DNA of 13,641 nucleotides from Clostridium sp. SCN 57-10 (GTDB lineage Bacteria; Bacillota; Clostridia; Oscillospirales; Butyricicoccaceae), in NCBI GenBank assembly GCA_001725215.1, contig MEFT01000017.1, positions 14,332-27,972 of the forward strand, written 5' to 3'. Positions within the stretch are counted from its first letter, which is position 1. Every line of letters begins with the position of its first letter. The position numbers and the translations under genes were made by a program. This document shows positions 7,351 to 13,513 of the stretch, in pieces. The notes beneath the pieces are model-generated. The model did no database searches. It had not been told where the DNA came from and saw nothing but the letters and a program-made list of their open reading frames with translations.

Positions 7351-7423
7351 GAGGTCGAGGGACTTCCGAGTTGATCACACGGCCATGCTATGCTACACTT
7401 TAGCAATAAAGAGTATTGATATT
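7351..7423 (+). promoter_or_regulatory. Promoter-leader, copy B of the repeated element, upstream of the phosphoesterase gene
   Basis: TTGATC (7371-7376), a 17-base spacer and TACACT (7394-7399) with an extended TG form a vegetative promoter in the same position of the repeat as in copy A. GACTTCCG, GGCCATGCTATG, a TTTA-rich segment, AAAGAGT and TTGATATT are shared between copies. The element runs to within about 15 bases of the start codon. Confidence 0.65.
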
Positions 7424-7437
7424 AGGTGGTGAAGATT

Positions 7438-8154
7438 GTGAAAATAGGCTTAATAACCGATATTCATAATAATATCGTTGCGCTATCAGCAATGCTTGAA
7501 ACGCTTACGGCAGAAAATTGCGATAAAATAATATGCTGTGGTGATATAATTGGAATCGGCCCATATCCTGAGCAAACTGTGCAAAGAGTAATGAAAATCA
7601 GAGGTTTACTAGCGGTAAAAGGCAATCACGACAGATATTTAACTGAAGGTATGCCGGGGAAATTTCCAAATGAGGAGGCGATGAGCTTTAGTGAAATGGA
7701 ACACCATAAATGGGAACATAGGCTTTTGTCTAAGCAATCAATTAACTTTTTGGATTCTTTGCCGTACAGAATTGATGTTGAGTTTGAAAAAATGAGATTT
7801 ACTGCATTACATTACGCTATGGACGAAAACGGAAACTACACTAAAAGCCGACAAACCGAAGACTTGGACATAATATTTTCAAATGTTGATGCCGATGTTA
7901 TTATTTACGGACACGAGCATGAGCCCGCGGTTCATAAAATCGAGGGGAAGTTATATATCAATTGCGGCTCTCTCGGATGCCCCTCTAAAGATAAAAACAT
8001 AGCGCGAGGGGGTATTTTAACCGTCCAGAATGGAAGCGCAAGCTTCGAATACATAAACACTCCCTACGATGTTGAAAGCGTTTTGCGTGAAATAGATAGA
8101 ATAAACTATCCAGATGCGCAATTGATAAAGAAAGTTTTTTATGGGACATTATGA
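7438..8154 (+). CDS. Metallophosphoesterase (YfcE/calcineurin-like family)
   Basis: A 238-residue calcineurin-like phosphoesterase with all metal-binding motifs in order: GLITDIHNN (DxH), CCGDIIGIG (GD), KGNHDRYL (GNHD), ALHYAMD (His) and YGHEHEPAVH (GHxH), followed by INCGSLGCP, which is typical of the YfcE-like branch. Such proteins hydrolyse phosphomono- or diesters with two metal ions; the physiological substrate is unknown. GTG 7438 is chosen because AGGTGG (7424-7429) lies eight bases upstream and the protein then starts with MKIGLITD, as family members do; a GTG at 7426 would overlap that ribosome site. It is AT-rich like the acetyltransferase before it, driven by promoter copy B and followed by a strong hairpin. 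Confidence 0.92.
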   Translation: MKIGLITDIHNNIVALSAMLETLTAENCDKIICCGDIIGIGPYPEQTVQRVMKIRGLLAVKGNHDRYLTEGMPGKFPNEEAMSFSEMEHHKWEHRLLSKQSINFLDSLPYRIDVEFEKMRFTALHYAMDENGNYTKSRQTEDLDIIFSNVDADVIIYGHEHEPAVHKIEGKLYINCGSLGCPSKDKNIARGGILTVQNGSASFEYINTPYDVESVLREIDRINYPDAQLIKKVFYGTL

Positions 8155-8169
8155 GCAGTTAACGAAGTT

Positions 8170-8201
8170 AAGGGGCCATCGTTTATGAACGATGGCCCCT
8201 T
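8170..8201 (+). terminator. Terminator after the phosphoesterase gene
   Basis: The 14-bp stem (8170-8183 with 8188-8201) around TATG begins 16 bases after the stop codon and is followed by a short T-rich tail (TTTATG). It may also stop minus-strand transcription coming from the DUF896 gene, but the U-tract on that side is weak. It marks the right edge of the AT-rich block. Confidence 0.7.
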
Positions 8202-8254
8202 TATGATGTCGATCAAGCTTTTCATACAAGAGAATTATGTTACGAAACGGTACG

Positions 8255-8461
8255 TTACTCCTTGCGCTTCAGCTTGTGCTTTTCGCCGTCCGGTGTTTGA
8301 ACATAGGTGTTGTCAAGCGCGGCAAGCGTGCTGCGGCGCCATTCCTCCAGATATTCGGCGCGAAGGGCGGCCTGCTCGGCGCGCTCCGCGTCGGTCAGCC
8401 CCTCGAGCGACTTCGCCTTGCGGGCCAGCTCGTTGATGCGGTCAATTTTGGCTTGTTCCAT
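8255..8461 (-). CDS. DUF896 (YnzC/UPF0291) family protein
   Basis: A 68-residue soluble protein that matches the DUF896 family of small Firmicutes proteins. It opens with AKIDRINELARKAKSLEGLT, followed by ERAEQAALRAEYLEEWRRS, and ends in a basic tail (KHKLKRKE). The two helices form the helical hairpin known from B. subtilis YnzC. No firm biochemical function is established for most members; some family members are in the SOS or cell-division context. ATG 8461 is preceded by AAGGAGT (8471-8477) ten bases upstream, inside the end of the DMT transporter gene. The two ORFs overlap by 20 bases and are probably translationally coupled. Confidence 0.85.
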   Translation of the reverse strand: MEQAKIDRINELARKAKSLEGLTDAERAEQAALRAEYLEEWRRSTLAALDNTYVQTPDGEKHKLKRKE

Positions 8462-9347
8462 AGGTCAAAGACTCCTTGTTGCGTTTTTCCTGCGCGCGCT
8501 CACCGAGGGTGAGCAGGGTGACGGCTCCGAGAATGACGGCGCTGCCCAGCGCCGAGCGAAGCGTCAGCCGTTCCTGCAGAAACAGGCATCCGAAAAGCAC
8601 ACCGGTCAGCGGCTCAAAGGTGCAGAAAATCGAAGCGGTGCCCGAGCCGAGCTGCCGTATGCCAATCTGCAGCAGCACGACGGCGCAAACCGAGGCGAGC
8701 AGCGCGACGGCGGCGATGAGCAGAAAGGCGGGTGCGGGCAGGATGTACACAATGCGGTTGGTCGCAAGGTTATAAATCGGCAGAAACACGCAGCCGACGA
8801 GCATAAGCGCCGCCGAAAGGGAGAAGGGCGGGATGCTTTTCAGGTCGAACTTGTCCACCAGAATCATATAGAGTGCATATGTGACGGCAGAAACGACGGC
8901 CGGCACAATGCCCGCAAGGGCAAGCCCGCCGCCCGGGTCGAGGAAAAACGCCATACCGGCGCAGGCGGCAATGAGCGCTACGCCCCGTGTCTTACCGATT
9001 TTTTCGCCAAATAGACGGCACCCCGCCACGACGAAAACAGGATATAGGAAGTGCAGCGTCGTCGAAGTGCCGACGCCGATGTGGTCATAAGCGGAATAGA
9101 GAAGCACGTTGGTGGCGGCGACGCAAATACCCGCAAGCACGATGGCGGCAAGCTGCTTTTTGGTGAAGCGCAGGCTTTCGCGGCGGATGGCGCACAGGGT
9201 AAGAAGGATCACGGCGGCGAACACGGCGCGATAGAATGAAACGGTTTCCGGTGTCGCGCCATAGCCATAGACCATGCTGACAAGAACCGGCGTTCCGCCA
9301 AACAGCATGGCAGACACGACGGTGGCGGCAATTCCTTTTGAGTTCAC
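8442..9347 (-). CDS. EamA/DMT-family transporter
   Basis: A 301-residue integral membrane protein with about ten hydrophobic segments and the two EamA repeats. The first includes MLFGGTPVLVSM and FYRAVFAAVILLTL, the second GIVPAVVSAVTYALYMILV and GTASIFCTFEPLTGVLFGCLFLQERLT, where the FEP...GxxxLxE pattern is a family hallmark. Members export amino acids, nucleosides or other metabolites; no substrate can be assigned. The start is GTG 9347, seven bases after AAAGGGG. It is followed directly by the overlapping DUF896 gene, forming a two-gene operon. A vegetative promoter lies at 9401-9429, overlapping the end of the diguanylate cyclase region. Confidence 0.9.
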   Translation of the reverse strand: MNSKGIAATVVSAMLFGGTPVLVSMVYGYGATPETVSFYRAVFAAVILLTLCAIRRESLRFTKKQLAAIVLAGICVAATNVLLYSAYDHIGVGTSTTLHFLYPVFVVAGCRLFGEKIGKTRGVALIAACAGMAFFLDPGGGLALAGIVPAVVSAVTYALYMILVDKFDLKSIPPFSLSAALMLVGCVFLPIYNLATNRIVYILPAPAFLLIAAVALLASVCAVVLLQIGIRQLGSGTASIFCTFEPLTGVLFGCLFLQERLTLRSALGSAVILGAVTLLTLGERAQEKRNKESLTYGTSQN

Positions 9348-9400
9348 AGGGCAGCCCCTTTCTAATGTGCAAGCGGGCGGTTGCCCGTAAAAATAATCAT

Positions 9401-9429
9401 ATCATAAAATTACAGTCGGCGCAATGCAA
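9401..9429 (-). promoter_or_regulatory. Sigma-A-type promoter of the DMT-DUF896 operon
   Basis: On the minus strand, TTGCAT (9429-9424), a 17-base spacer and TATGAT (9406-9401) lie about 55 bases before the GTG start. A small GC-rich hairpin (CGGGC, GGTT, GCCCG at 9374-9387) would fall in the leader. Confidence 0.55.
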
Positions 9430-9431
9430 CG

Positions 9432-11135
9432 CTACTTCGCAGGCTCGGGGTGCTCGGAATGAGAATGCTTGTCGGTATGAAGCTGTTTATCGATATACAT
9501 ATGATCGTCGACGTAGTTGGTAAAGGCGGCGAAGCTGGTCCACTTGTGCGGGTCAAACTGCCCATACCCCGCCGCGACAGAAAACGGATACTCGGTTCGT
9601 GTGTCCTCTTCCGAGACGAGCAGGCGCAGGCGGACAAGTCCCGTCAAAATATCGGCCCGTGTTGCGCGGGGCAAAATGCAGGCAAATTCGTCACCGCCTA
9701 TGCGATAGGAGGTGTCGGATGCATTGAACGCGCTGACAATGCACCGGTAAGCGGCACGCAGCGCCTCGTCGCCTGCGGAATGTCCGTAGGTATCGTTGAT
9801 CATTTTCAGCTTGTTCAGGTCAAAAAGAAGCAGCCAGCAGCCGGGCGAGGCGCCGTCGGGAGAAAAATAACGGCGGCAGTCCTGGTCGTAGGCATGACGG
9901 TTTTTACCCTGCGTCAACAGATCTTGATAGGCAAGCTGCTCAAAGTATCGCGCCTCACGCGCCTTGCGCGTATAGGCAATAAAGCGGCGCGTCGTAAAGA
10001 TGCTGAGCAGGATGATAAAAACTAAAATGCCAAGGCTGGTATAGGGAGCAAGAGCATTAAACTTGCCCAAAAGGAATGAGAAAAACGCGAGCAGCCCAAA
10101 GAAAAACAGCGCGCCAAGCGATGCAAGAGCCTCTTGCGCCTCTTTGTTGTGATGCCGCACCGTTTCATAGAGAAGTGACGCCGTGACGGAAACCATTGAA
10201 AGAATGAGCAGCGAGTGCGTGGCGGGAAGCATGGAAAAATAATCGGAGACTCCGACAAGCTGCAAAATGACCTGCACCGCTAAATTGATTGCAAATGCAT
10301 GCCCGAGCAGATGGGTAAAGCGGCGATGGTGCGGTGTATAGGCAGCGTTGACAAACAGCACGAGAGGCAGCGGAAAGGTCATGAGCGCAAGATACGAAAG
10401 ATTGGTGATGAAATACCAATTCCCCGTGAAAAACTGCAGCATACGCGATTCGCCCGCCAGCCACAGAGAGGCGGTCATAGCAAACAAAGAGAGATAGAGC
10501 AGACGGCGGTCGCGCATGGGCGCAAGGTTAAACAGCGCATAAATGGTCAGCAGCACCAAGCCAATGAGCATGACGCCAACCGAAACAAGCAAACCTGTGC
10601 CGTAATGCTGCAGAAGGTGGAAGAGAATTGACGATTTGCTGCCGAGCAGCACAGGGTTTAACATTCCGTGAAAGGAGGCGAAGGGCGAATCGAGTGTGAG
10701 GGTGATTTCCTTGCCCGCGCCGTCTTCGGGCACGCGCGTCAGGCACCACAAGCTGCCGGGCGCGCGCCCGCGGGCAACGGCATCCTCACCGTAGGTATAG
10801 ACGGTTTTTCCGCCGATCGCAACGGAAAGCGACTGCATGGAGGCGCGCACGCACAGCGTGGCGCCCGGCATCAGCTTTTGCGGCAGCCTGTTAACGAGCG
10901 TATACGGCCCTTTGGGAAGATCGGTCAGAGTTTTGGATATGGAAACGGGGCGCAGTGTACCGTCGGGCAGGCGCAGCTGCCATCCGGAAAGAGACAACGG
11001 CGCGTCAGAGTTAAAATGGAGCGAATCGTCATGGGTAGGTGAGGGGCCAAGAAGGGCGACAAGCGTTGTTAGGAAAAGCACAAAGCATAATAATAAAAGC
11101 ATTCTGTTTTCGCGCGAATGCTTATGCTTTTTCAT
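9432..11135 (-). CDS. Membrane diguanylate cyclase (7TM sensor plus GGDEF)
   Basis: A 567-residue c-di-GMP synthase. The order is: a basic N-terminus and one membrane helix (about 11-30); an extracytoplasmic beta-rich domain (about 35-165), recalling 7TMR-DISM extracellular domains; a cluster of about seven hydrophobic helices (about 170-385); then a C-terminal GGDEF domain. The last shows LLFDLNKLKMINDTYGHSAGDE and an intact RIGGDEF with GGDEF at 480-484. The position of the inhibitory RxxD I-site reads NASD (471-474), so product feedback is probably reduced. There is no EAL or HD-GYP domain. The C-terminus is His-rich (HTDKHSHSEH). ATG 11135 is preferred because AGGAGG lies six bases upstream; a GTG at 11141 is too close to it. 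The gene follows parA and comFB on the same strand after a terminator, suggesting a signalling link with the ComFB-like protein. Confidence 0.93.
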   Translation of the reverse strand: MKKHKHSRENRMLLLLCFVLFLTTLVALLGPSPTHDDSLHFNSDAPLSLSGWQLRLPDGTLRPVSISKTLTDLPKGPYTLVNRLPQKLMPGATLCVRASMQSLSVAIGGKTVYTYGEDAVARGRAPGSLWCLTRVPEDGAGKEITLTLDSPFASFHGMLNPVLLGSKSSILFHLLQHYGTGLLVSVGVMLIGLVLLTIYALFNLAPMRDRRLLYLSLFAMTASLWLAGESRMLQFFTGNWYFITNLSYLALMTFPLPLVLFVNAAYTPHHRRFTHLLGHAFAINLAVQVILQLVGVSDYFSMLPATHSLLILSMVSVTASLLYETVRHHNKEAQEALASLGALFFFGLLAFFSFLLGKFNALAPYTSLGILVFIILLSIFTTRRFIAYTRKAREARYFEQLAYQDLLTQGKNRHAYDQDCRRYFSPDGASPGCWLLLFDLNKLKMINDTYGHSAGDEALRAAYRCIVSAFNASDTSYRIGGDEFACILPRATRADILTGLVRLRLLVSEEDTRTEYPFSVAAGYGQFDPHKWTSFAAFTNYVDDHMYIDKQLHTDKHSHSEHPEPAK

Positions 11136-11177
11136 GTACACCCTCCTCCCCTACTACAAAACACGATGCGGTAAATC

Positions 11178-11201
11178 AAAAAAAGCGGGGCTTGCCCGCT
11201 T
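11178..11201 (-). terminator. Terminator after the parA-comFB pair
   Basis: On the minus strand AAGCGGG (11201-11195), a five-base loop and CCCGCTT (11189-11183) are followed by a run of T (complement of 11178-11184). It lies about 20 bases past the ComFB stop and about 45 bases before the diguanylate cyclase start, so most transcripts of parA-comFB should end here, with possible read-through into the cyclase. Confidence 0.75.
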
Positions 11202-11220
11202 GACATACGCCGAAAAAGGC

Positions 11221-11676
11221 TTAATGCCTGGGCTTGGAACGTACTTGGATGACGGCTTTAATCAAAGCATCGGTCACCGTGCTCAGCGGGACCTCTTGCT
11301 CGAGCTGCGCCAGCTTCTCGTAGGTCGCGATCGTATAGCGCGGAGGTAGGTGGTTCAGGGCATAGGCCGCCACATCACAGCGGCAGCGGTCGCAGCTGCA
11401 TACGTTAAAGCGCTTAATGGCTGCGTCGAGATGGCGAAGAACCAGCGTTTCCATCACATTGATTGTGAAAATCGCGTCGGGATCGCGCGCTTCATCCGAG
11501 CGGGCGAACAGTTTGCTGTACAGCGCAGAGTCGGCTTCTTTGCGCACTTCGGCCGCCGGTTCCTCGATGGCAGGCGCATCCTCTTCGTCGACGGAGGCAA
11601 AAGGATTATCGCTCAGCGCAGGCATCAGCTTTTTAAACATGAGATCTTTGTCAAGCTCTTTTTTGTTTCTGGCCAC
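11221..11676 (-). CDS. ComFB-family protein (candidate c-di-GMP receptor)
   Basis: A 151-residue protein with a charged, low-complexity N-terminus (1-65) and a C-terminal ComFB domain (about 70-145). It carries the family signature INVMETLVLRHLDAAI, a four-cysteine cluster CSCDRCRC (C93, C95, C98, C100) and DVAAYALNHLPPRYTIA, which matches the conserved DxxAxALNxLPPxY. The cysteines probably bind a metal, as in other ComFB proteins. The family is named after the B. subtilis late-competence protein; cyanobacterial members have been described as c-di-GMP receptors. It starts with GTG 11676 immediately after the parA stop (TAA-GTG, no gap), with GGGGG inside parA as ribosome site, so it is coupled to parA. 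A GGDEF cyclase follows on the same strand, consistent with a c-di-GMP role. Direct binding cannot be read from sequence. Confidence 0.85.
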   Translation of the reverse strand: MARNKKELDKDLMFKKLMPALSDNPFASVDEEDAPAIEEPAAEVRKEADSALYSKLFARSDEARDPDAIFTINVMETLVLRHLDAAIKRFNVCSCDRCRCDVAAYALNHLPPRYTIATYEKLAQLEQEVPLSTVTDALIKAVIQVRSKPRH

Positions 11677-12444
11677 TTAGAGAACCCCCGTTTCAAGCAG
11701 CTCGTCGACCAGCGCGATGTAGTCGGTTACGGCGCTGTTTGTCGGTGCGTAGTCAATCATGTCACTTTGCAGCGTGGTCATTACCTTGCTGAGCACGTTG
11801 CTATGACGTATATAAGTATTAAGCAGAGGAATATGCAGCTTGTCGGCCAGCAGCTGCGCCGTTTCGCGTGCCGTGCGGCTCAGCGCCTCGCGCGGATAGT
11901 AGCGCACAAGGAACATGCCGCCGACCACGAGAGACGGATTGAATGCGCGCTTGATGCGCGTGATCGTTTCGTGAACCTGAATCACACCCTGCAGGCTGTA
12001 GCCGTCGGGCAGGGCGGGAATGAGCACGACGTTCGAGGCGACGACTGCGTTGGAGGAAAGCAGACCCAGTTCGGGGGGCGAATCGATTACGATATAGTCA
12101 TACAGCGAGGCAATGGATTTCAGGCTGTCCGCCAAAATCCGCTCGCTGCCCGGCCCCGTAAACTCACGCTCGGCGCTGGTAAGAAGCCCGTTAGAGGGGA
12201 TGACGTCGACAACGGTATTTTTTTCAATAGCGTACTGCGCTTTCACGGTGCGCTTGAGTACGTCGTAAATGGTGTTTTTATCGCGCGTGTCCGCGCCGAC
12301 GCTGAACGATAAGTATCCCTGCGGGTCGAAGTCGACGCCGAGCACGCGGTAGCCGCGGTGCTTCAGGCAAACGGCAATTGCGTTGGAGGACGCAGTTTTT
12401 CCAACACCGCCCTTTTGATTGATGAGAGAGATAATCTTTGCCAT
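11677..12444 (-). CDS. ParA/Soj-type ATPase
   Basis: A 255-residue deviant-Walker ATPase. It has KGGVGKT (11-17, signature Lys K11), the Walker A' region VDFDPQG with D40, and Walker B YIVIDSPPELG with D121. ParA-type proteins dimerise on ATP and position chromosomes, plasmids, flagella or chemotaxis clusters. The protein lacks an N-terminal DNA-binding extension and has no obvious amphipathic C-terminal MinD-like helix, so it is closest to short Soj-type ParA. No parB or parS-like gene is nearby, so chromosome segregation is not supported. ATG 12444 is preceded by ACGGGGG about eight bases upstream. It is translated directly into the ComFB gene and divergent from flgM. A role in placing or timing the flagellar apparatus, linked to c-di-GMP, is a reasonable inference only. 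Confidence 0.92.
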   Translation of the reverse strand: MAKIISLINQKGGVGKTASSNAIAVCLKHRGYRVLGVDFDPQGYLSFSVGADTRDKNTIYDVLKRTVKAQYAIEKNTVVDVIPSNGLLTSAEREFTGPGSERILADSLKSIASLYDYIVIDSPPELGLLSSNAVVASNVVLIPALPDGYSLQGVIQVHETITRIKRAFNPSLVVGGMFLVRYYPREALSRTARETAQLLADKLHIPLLNTYIRHSNVLSKVMTTLQSDMIDYAPTNSAVTDYIALVDELLETGVL

Positions 12445-12476
12445 GCGCGTGCCCCCGTATTTCAGAGTTTTTTAAG

Positions 12477-12505
12477 ATTATATATCGGTTATATCATATT
12501 TTTAA
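12477..12505 (-). promoter_or_regulatory. Candidate parA promoter
   Basis: On the minus strand TTAAAA (12505-12500), a 17-base spacer and TATAAT (12482-12477) form a moderate vegetative promoter about 33 bases from the start codon. The same place also reads ACCGATAT (12489-12482), seven of eight bases of the sigma-28 -10 box, but without TAAA at the proper distance. Confidence 0.45.
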
Positions 12506-12538
12506 CTGTTTGCAAAGCCAAATCGGATTTGAAAATGA

Positions 12539-12556
12539 CCATTTTTAATAAAATGG
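12539..12556. repeat. Small inverted repeat between parA and flgM
   Basis: CCATTTT (12539-12545) and AAAATGG (12550-12556) around TAAT form a short stem in the divergent intergenic region. A second loose pair, CACTTT and AAAGTG, lies nearby. These could be binding sites for a regulator of both operons; the arms are short and could be chance. Confidence 0.35.
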
Positions 12557-12590
12557 GAAATTACACTTTCAATTTCCATGAAAAAGTGAA

Positions 12591-12616
12591 TAAATACAGT
12601 GAGCGGAATCGGATAT
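12591..12616 (+). promoter_or_regulatory. Candidate sigma-28 (SigD-type) promoter for flgM-flgN-flgK
   Basis: TAAA (12591-12594), a 14-base spacer and TCGGATAT (12609-12616) match the flagellar sigma-28 consensus TAAA-N14-16-GCCGATAT in 4/4 and 6/8 positions. It lies about 62 bases before the flgM start. FlgM is the anti-sigma-28 factor, and its gene is commonly under this sigma factor, which fits. Confidence 0.55.
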
Positions 12617-12680
12617 GCCGAGCCGCCCGCCGTGCAGTGAGTACGCACCGGCGTCTGACCACGCGAAATGAGGTATAATG

Positions 12681-13004
12681 ATGGAGATTAAAGGATTATA
12701 TGCGCACTACCGCGTGCCTTCCGCGCAAACCGCGGGAAAGGCGGGAAGAGCGGGCGGCCATTTTGCCGCCGAAGTGAAGGATGCGGCCAAGATGGATACT
12801 GTCGACATCAGCCCCGACGCGGCGCTGAAGAACAAGGTGGCTGCGGCGTCGCGCGAGTATGCCGCGCGCATTGAGCGCGGTGTGTCCGCAGAGCGCATTG
12901 CCGCACTGCGCGTCAAATATGAGGGCGACGCATGCCCTGTTTCGGGCGCCGAGGTGGCAGACGCGATTTTGGCGCGTGTGTTTGACCCGACGCGCGCCGT
13001 TTAA
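12681..13004 (+). CDS. flgM: Anti-sigma-28 factor FlgM
   Basis: A 107-residue negative regulator of flagellin synthesis, which holds flagellar sigma factor inactive until the hook is complete. It has the family layout: a disordered N-terminus, then DTVDISPDAA, and a C-terminal sigma-binding helix pair (RIERGVSAERIAALRVKYEGDACPVSGAEVADAIL in outline) with the conserved V-x-x-x-x-x-A-x-x-I-L end. Two adjacent ATGs are possible (12678 and 12681); 12681 is preferred because GAGG (12670-12673) is then seven bases away, but 12678 is not excluded. It is the first gene of flgM-flgN-flgK, behind a candidate sigma-28 promoter and divergent from parA. Identity rests on the C-terminal pattern and on the flanking flagellar genes. 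Confidence 0.88.
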   Translation: MEIKGLYAHYRVPSAQTAGKAGRAGGHFAAEVKDAAKMDTVDISPDAALKNKVAAASREYAARIERGVSAERIAALRVKYEGDACPVSGAEVADAILARVFDPTRAV

Positions 13005-13016
13005 GAGGCGCGCGGC

Positions 13017-13502
13017 ATGACAGAAACGATGAATGCGTATATCGACTGCCTGCGTAAATGCGCCGAGCAGTGCGTTGTATTGCGCGCGTGCGAGCAGGAA
13101 AAACGGCGCGCGCTGATCAGCGGCGACCTCAGCCGCATCAACACCATGCTGCAAACGCAGCAGGCCGAAATCATGAAGCTGGGGCAGCTTGAGCAAAAGC
13201 GCGTCGAAGCACAGGCGGCGGCGGGCTTTGCCGATATGACGGGCGAGCAGATGCTCGCCGCCATGCACAGCACGCCCGAAGAAGAGCGGCAGACGGTGCG
13301 CGCCCTGCTGACCGAGCTGCGCGATCTTGCCGCAGACATTGCGGCGCTTAACGAATCGGCCATCAAGCTGGCGAAAGGCAGCCTGCGTATGTATGAGCAG
13401 GCGTTCCGGCAGGGGGCGGCCGAACAGCGGGCGACCTATGGACCGAAGGCGCAGTCCCGTGCGGAATTTGCCTCGGGCACGTCGTTTAAAGAAACAATTT
13501 AA
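13017..13502 (+). CDS. flgN: Flagellar export chaperone FlgN
   Basis: A 161-residue, almost wholly helical protein. FlgN binds the hook-filament junction proteins FlgK and FlgL and brings them to the type III export apparatus. It shows no hydrophobic segment; the Glu/Arg/Ala-rich heptad-like stretches are as in FlgN coiled coils. Direct sequence motifs are weak in this family, so the call relies on the helical layout, length and position between flgM and flgK, a standard order in Firmicutes. ATG 13017 follows AGAGG (13004-13008) by eight bases, 12 bases after the flgM stop. Its stop codon overlaps the ribosome site of flgK, so translation is probably coupled. Confidence 0.85.
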   Translation: MTETMNAYIDCLRKCAEQCVVLRACEQEKRRALISGDLSRINTMLQTQQAEIMKLGQLEQKRVEAQAAAGFADMTGEQMLAAMHSTPEEERQTVRALLTELRDLAADIAALNESAIKLAKGSLRMYEQAFRQGAAEQRATYGPKAQSRAEFASGTSFKETI

Positions 13503-13513
13503 GGAGGCGGAGC

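Noticed and set aside
11350..12312. 320-codon open frame on the plus strand opposite parA and comFB
   Set aside because: It spans the junction of two well-supported genes on the other strand and its product is Arg/His-rich without family features, as expected of a shadow frame.
11677..12444. Chromosome or plasmid partition locus (parAB)
   Set aside because: There is no ParB-like gene or parS-like repeat next to the ATPase; the partner is a ComFB-domain protein and the neighbours are flagellar.
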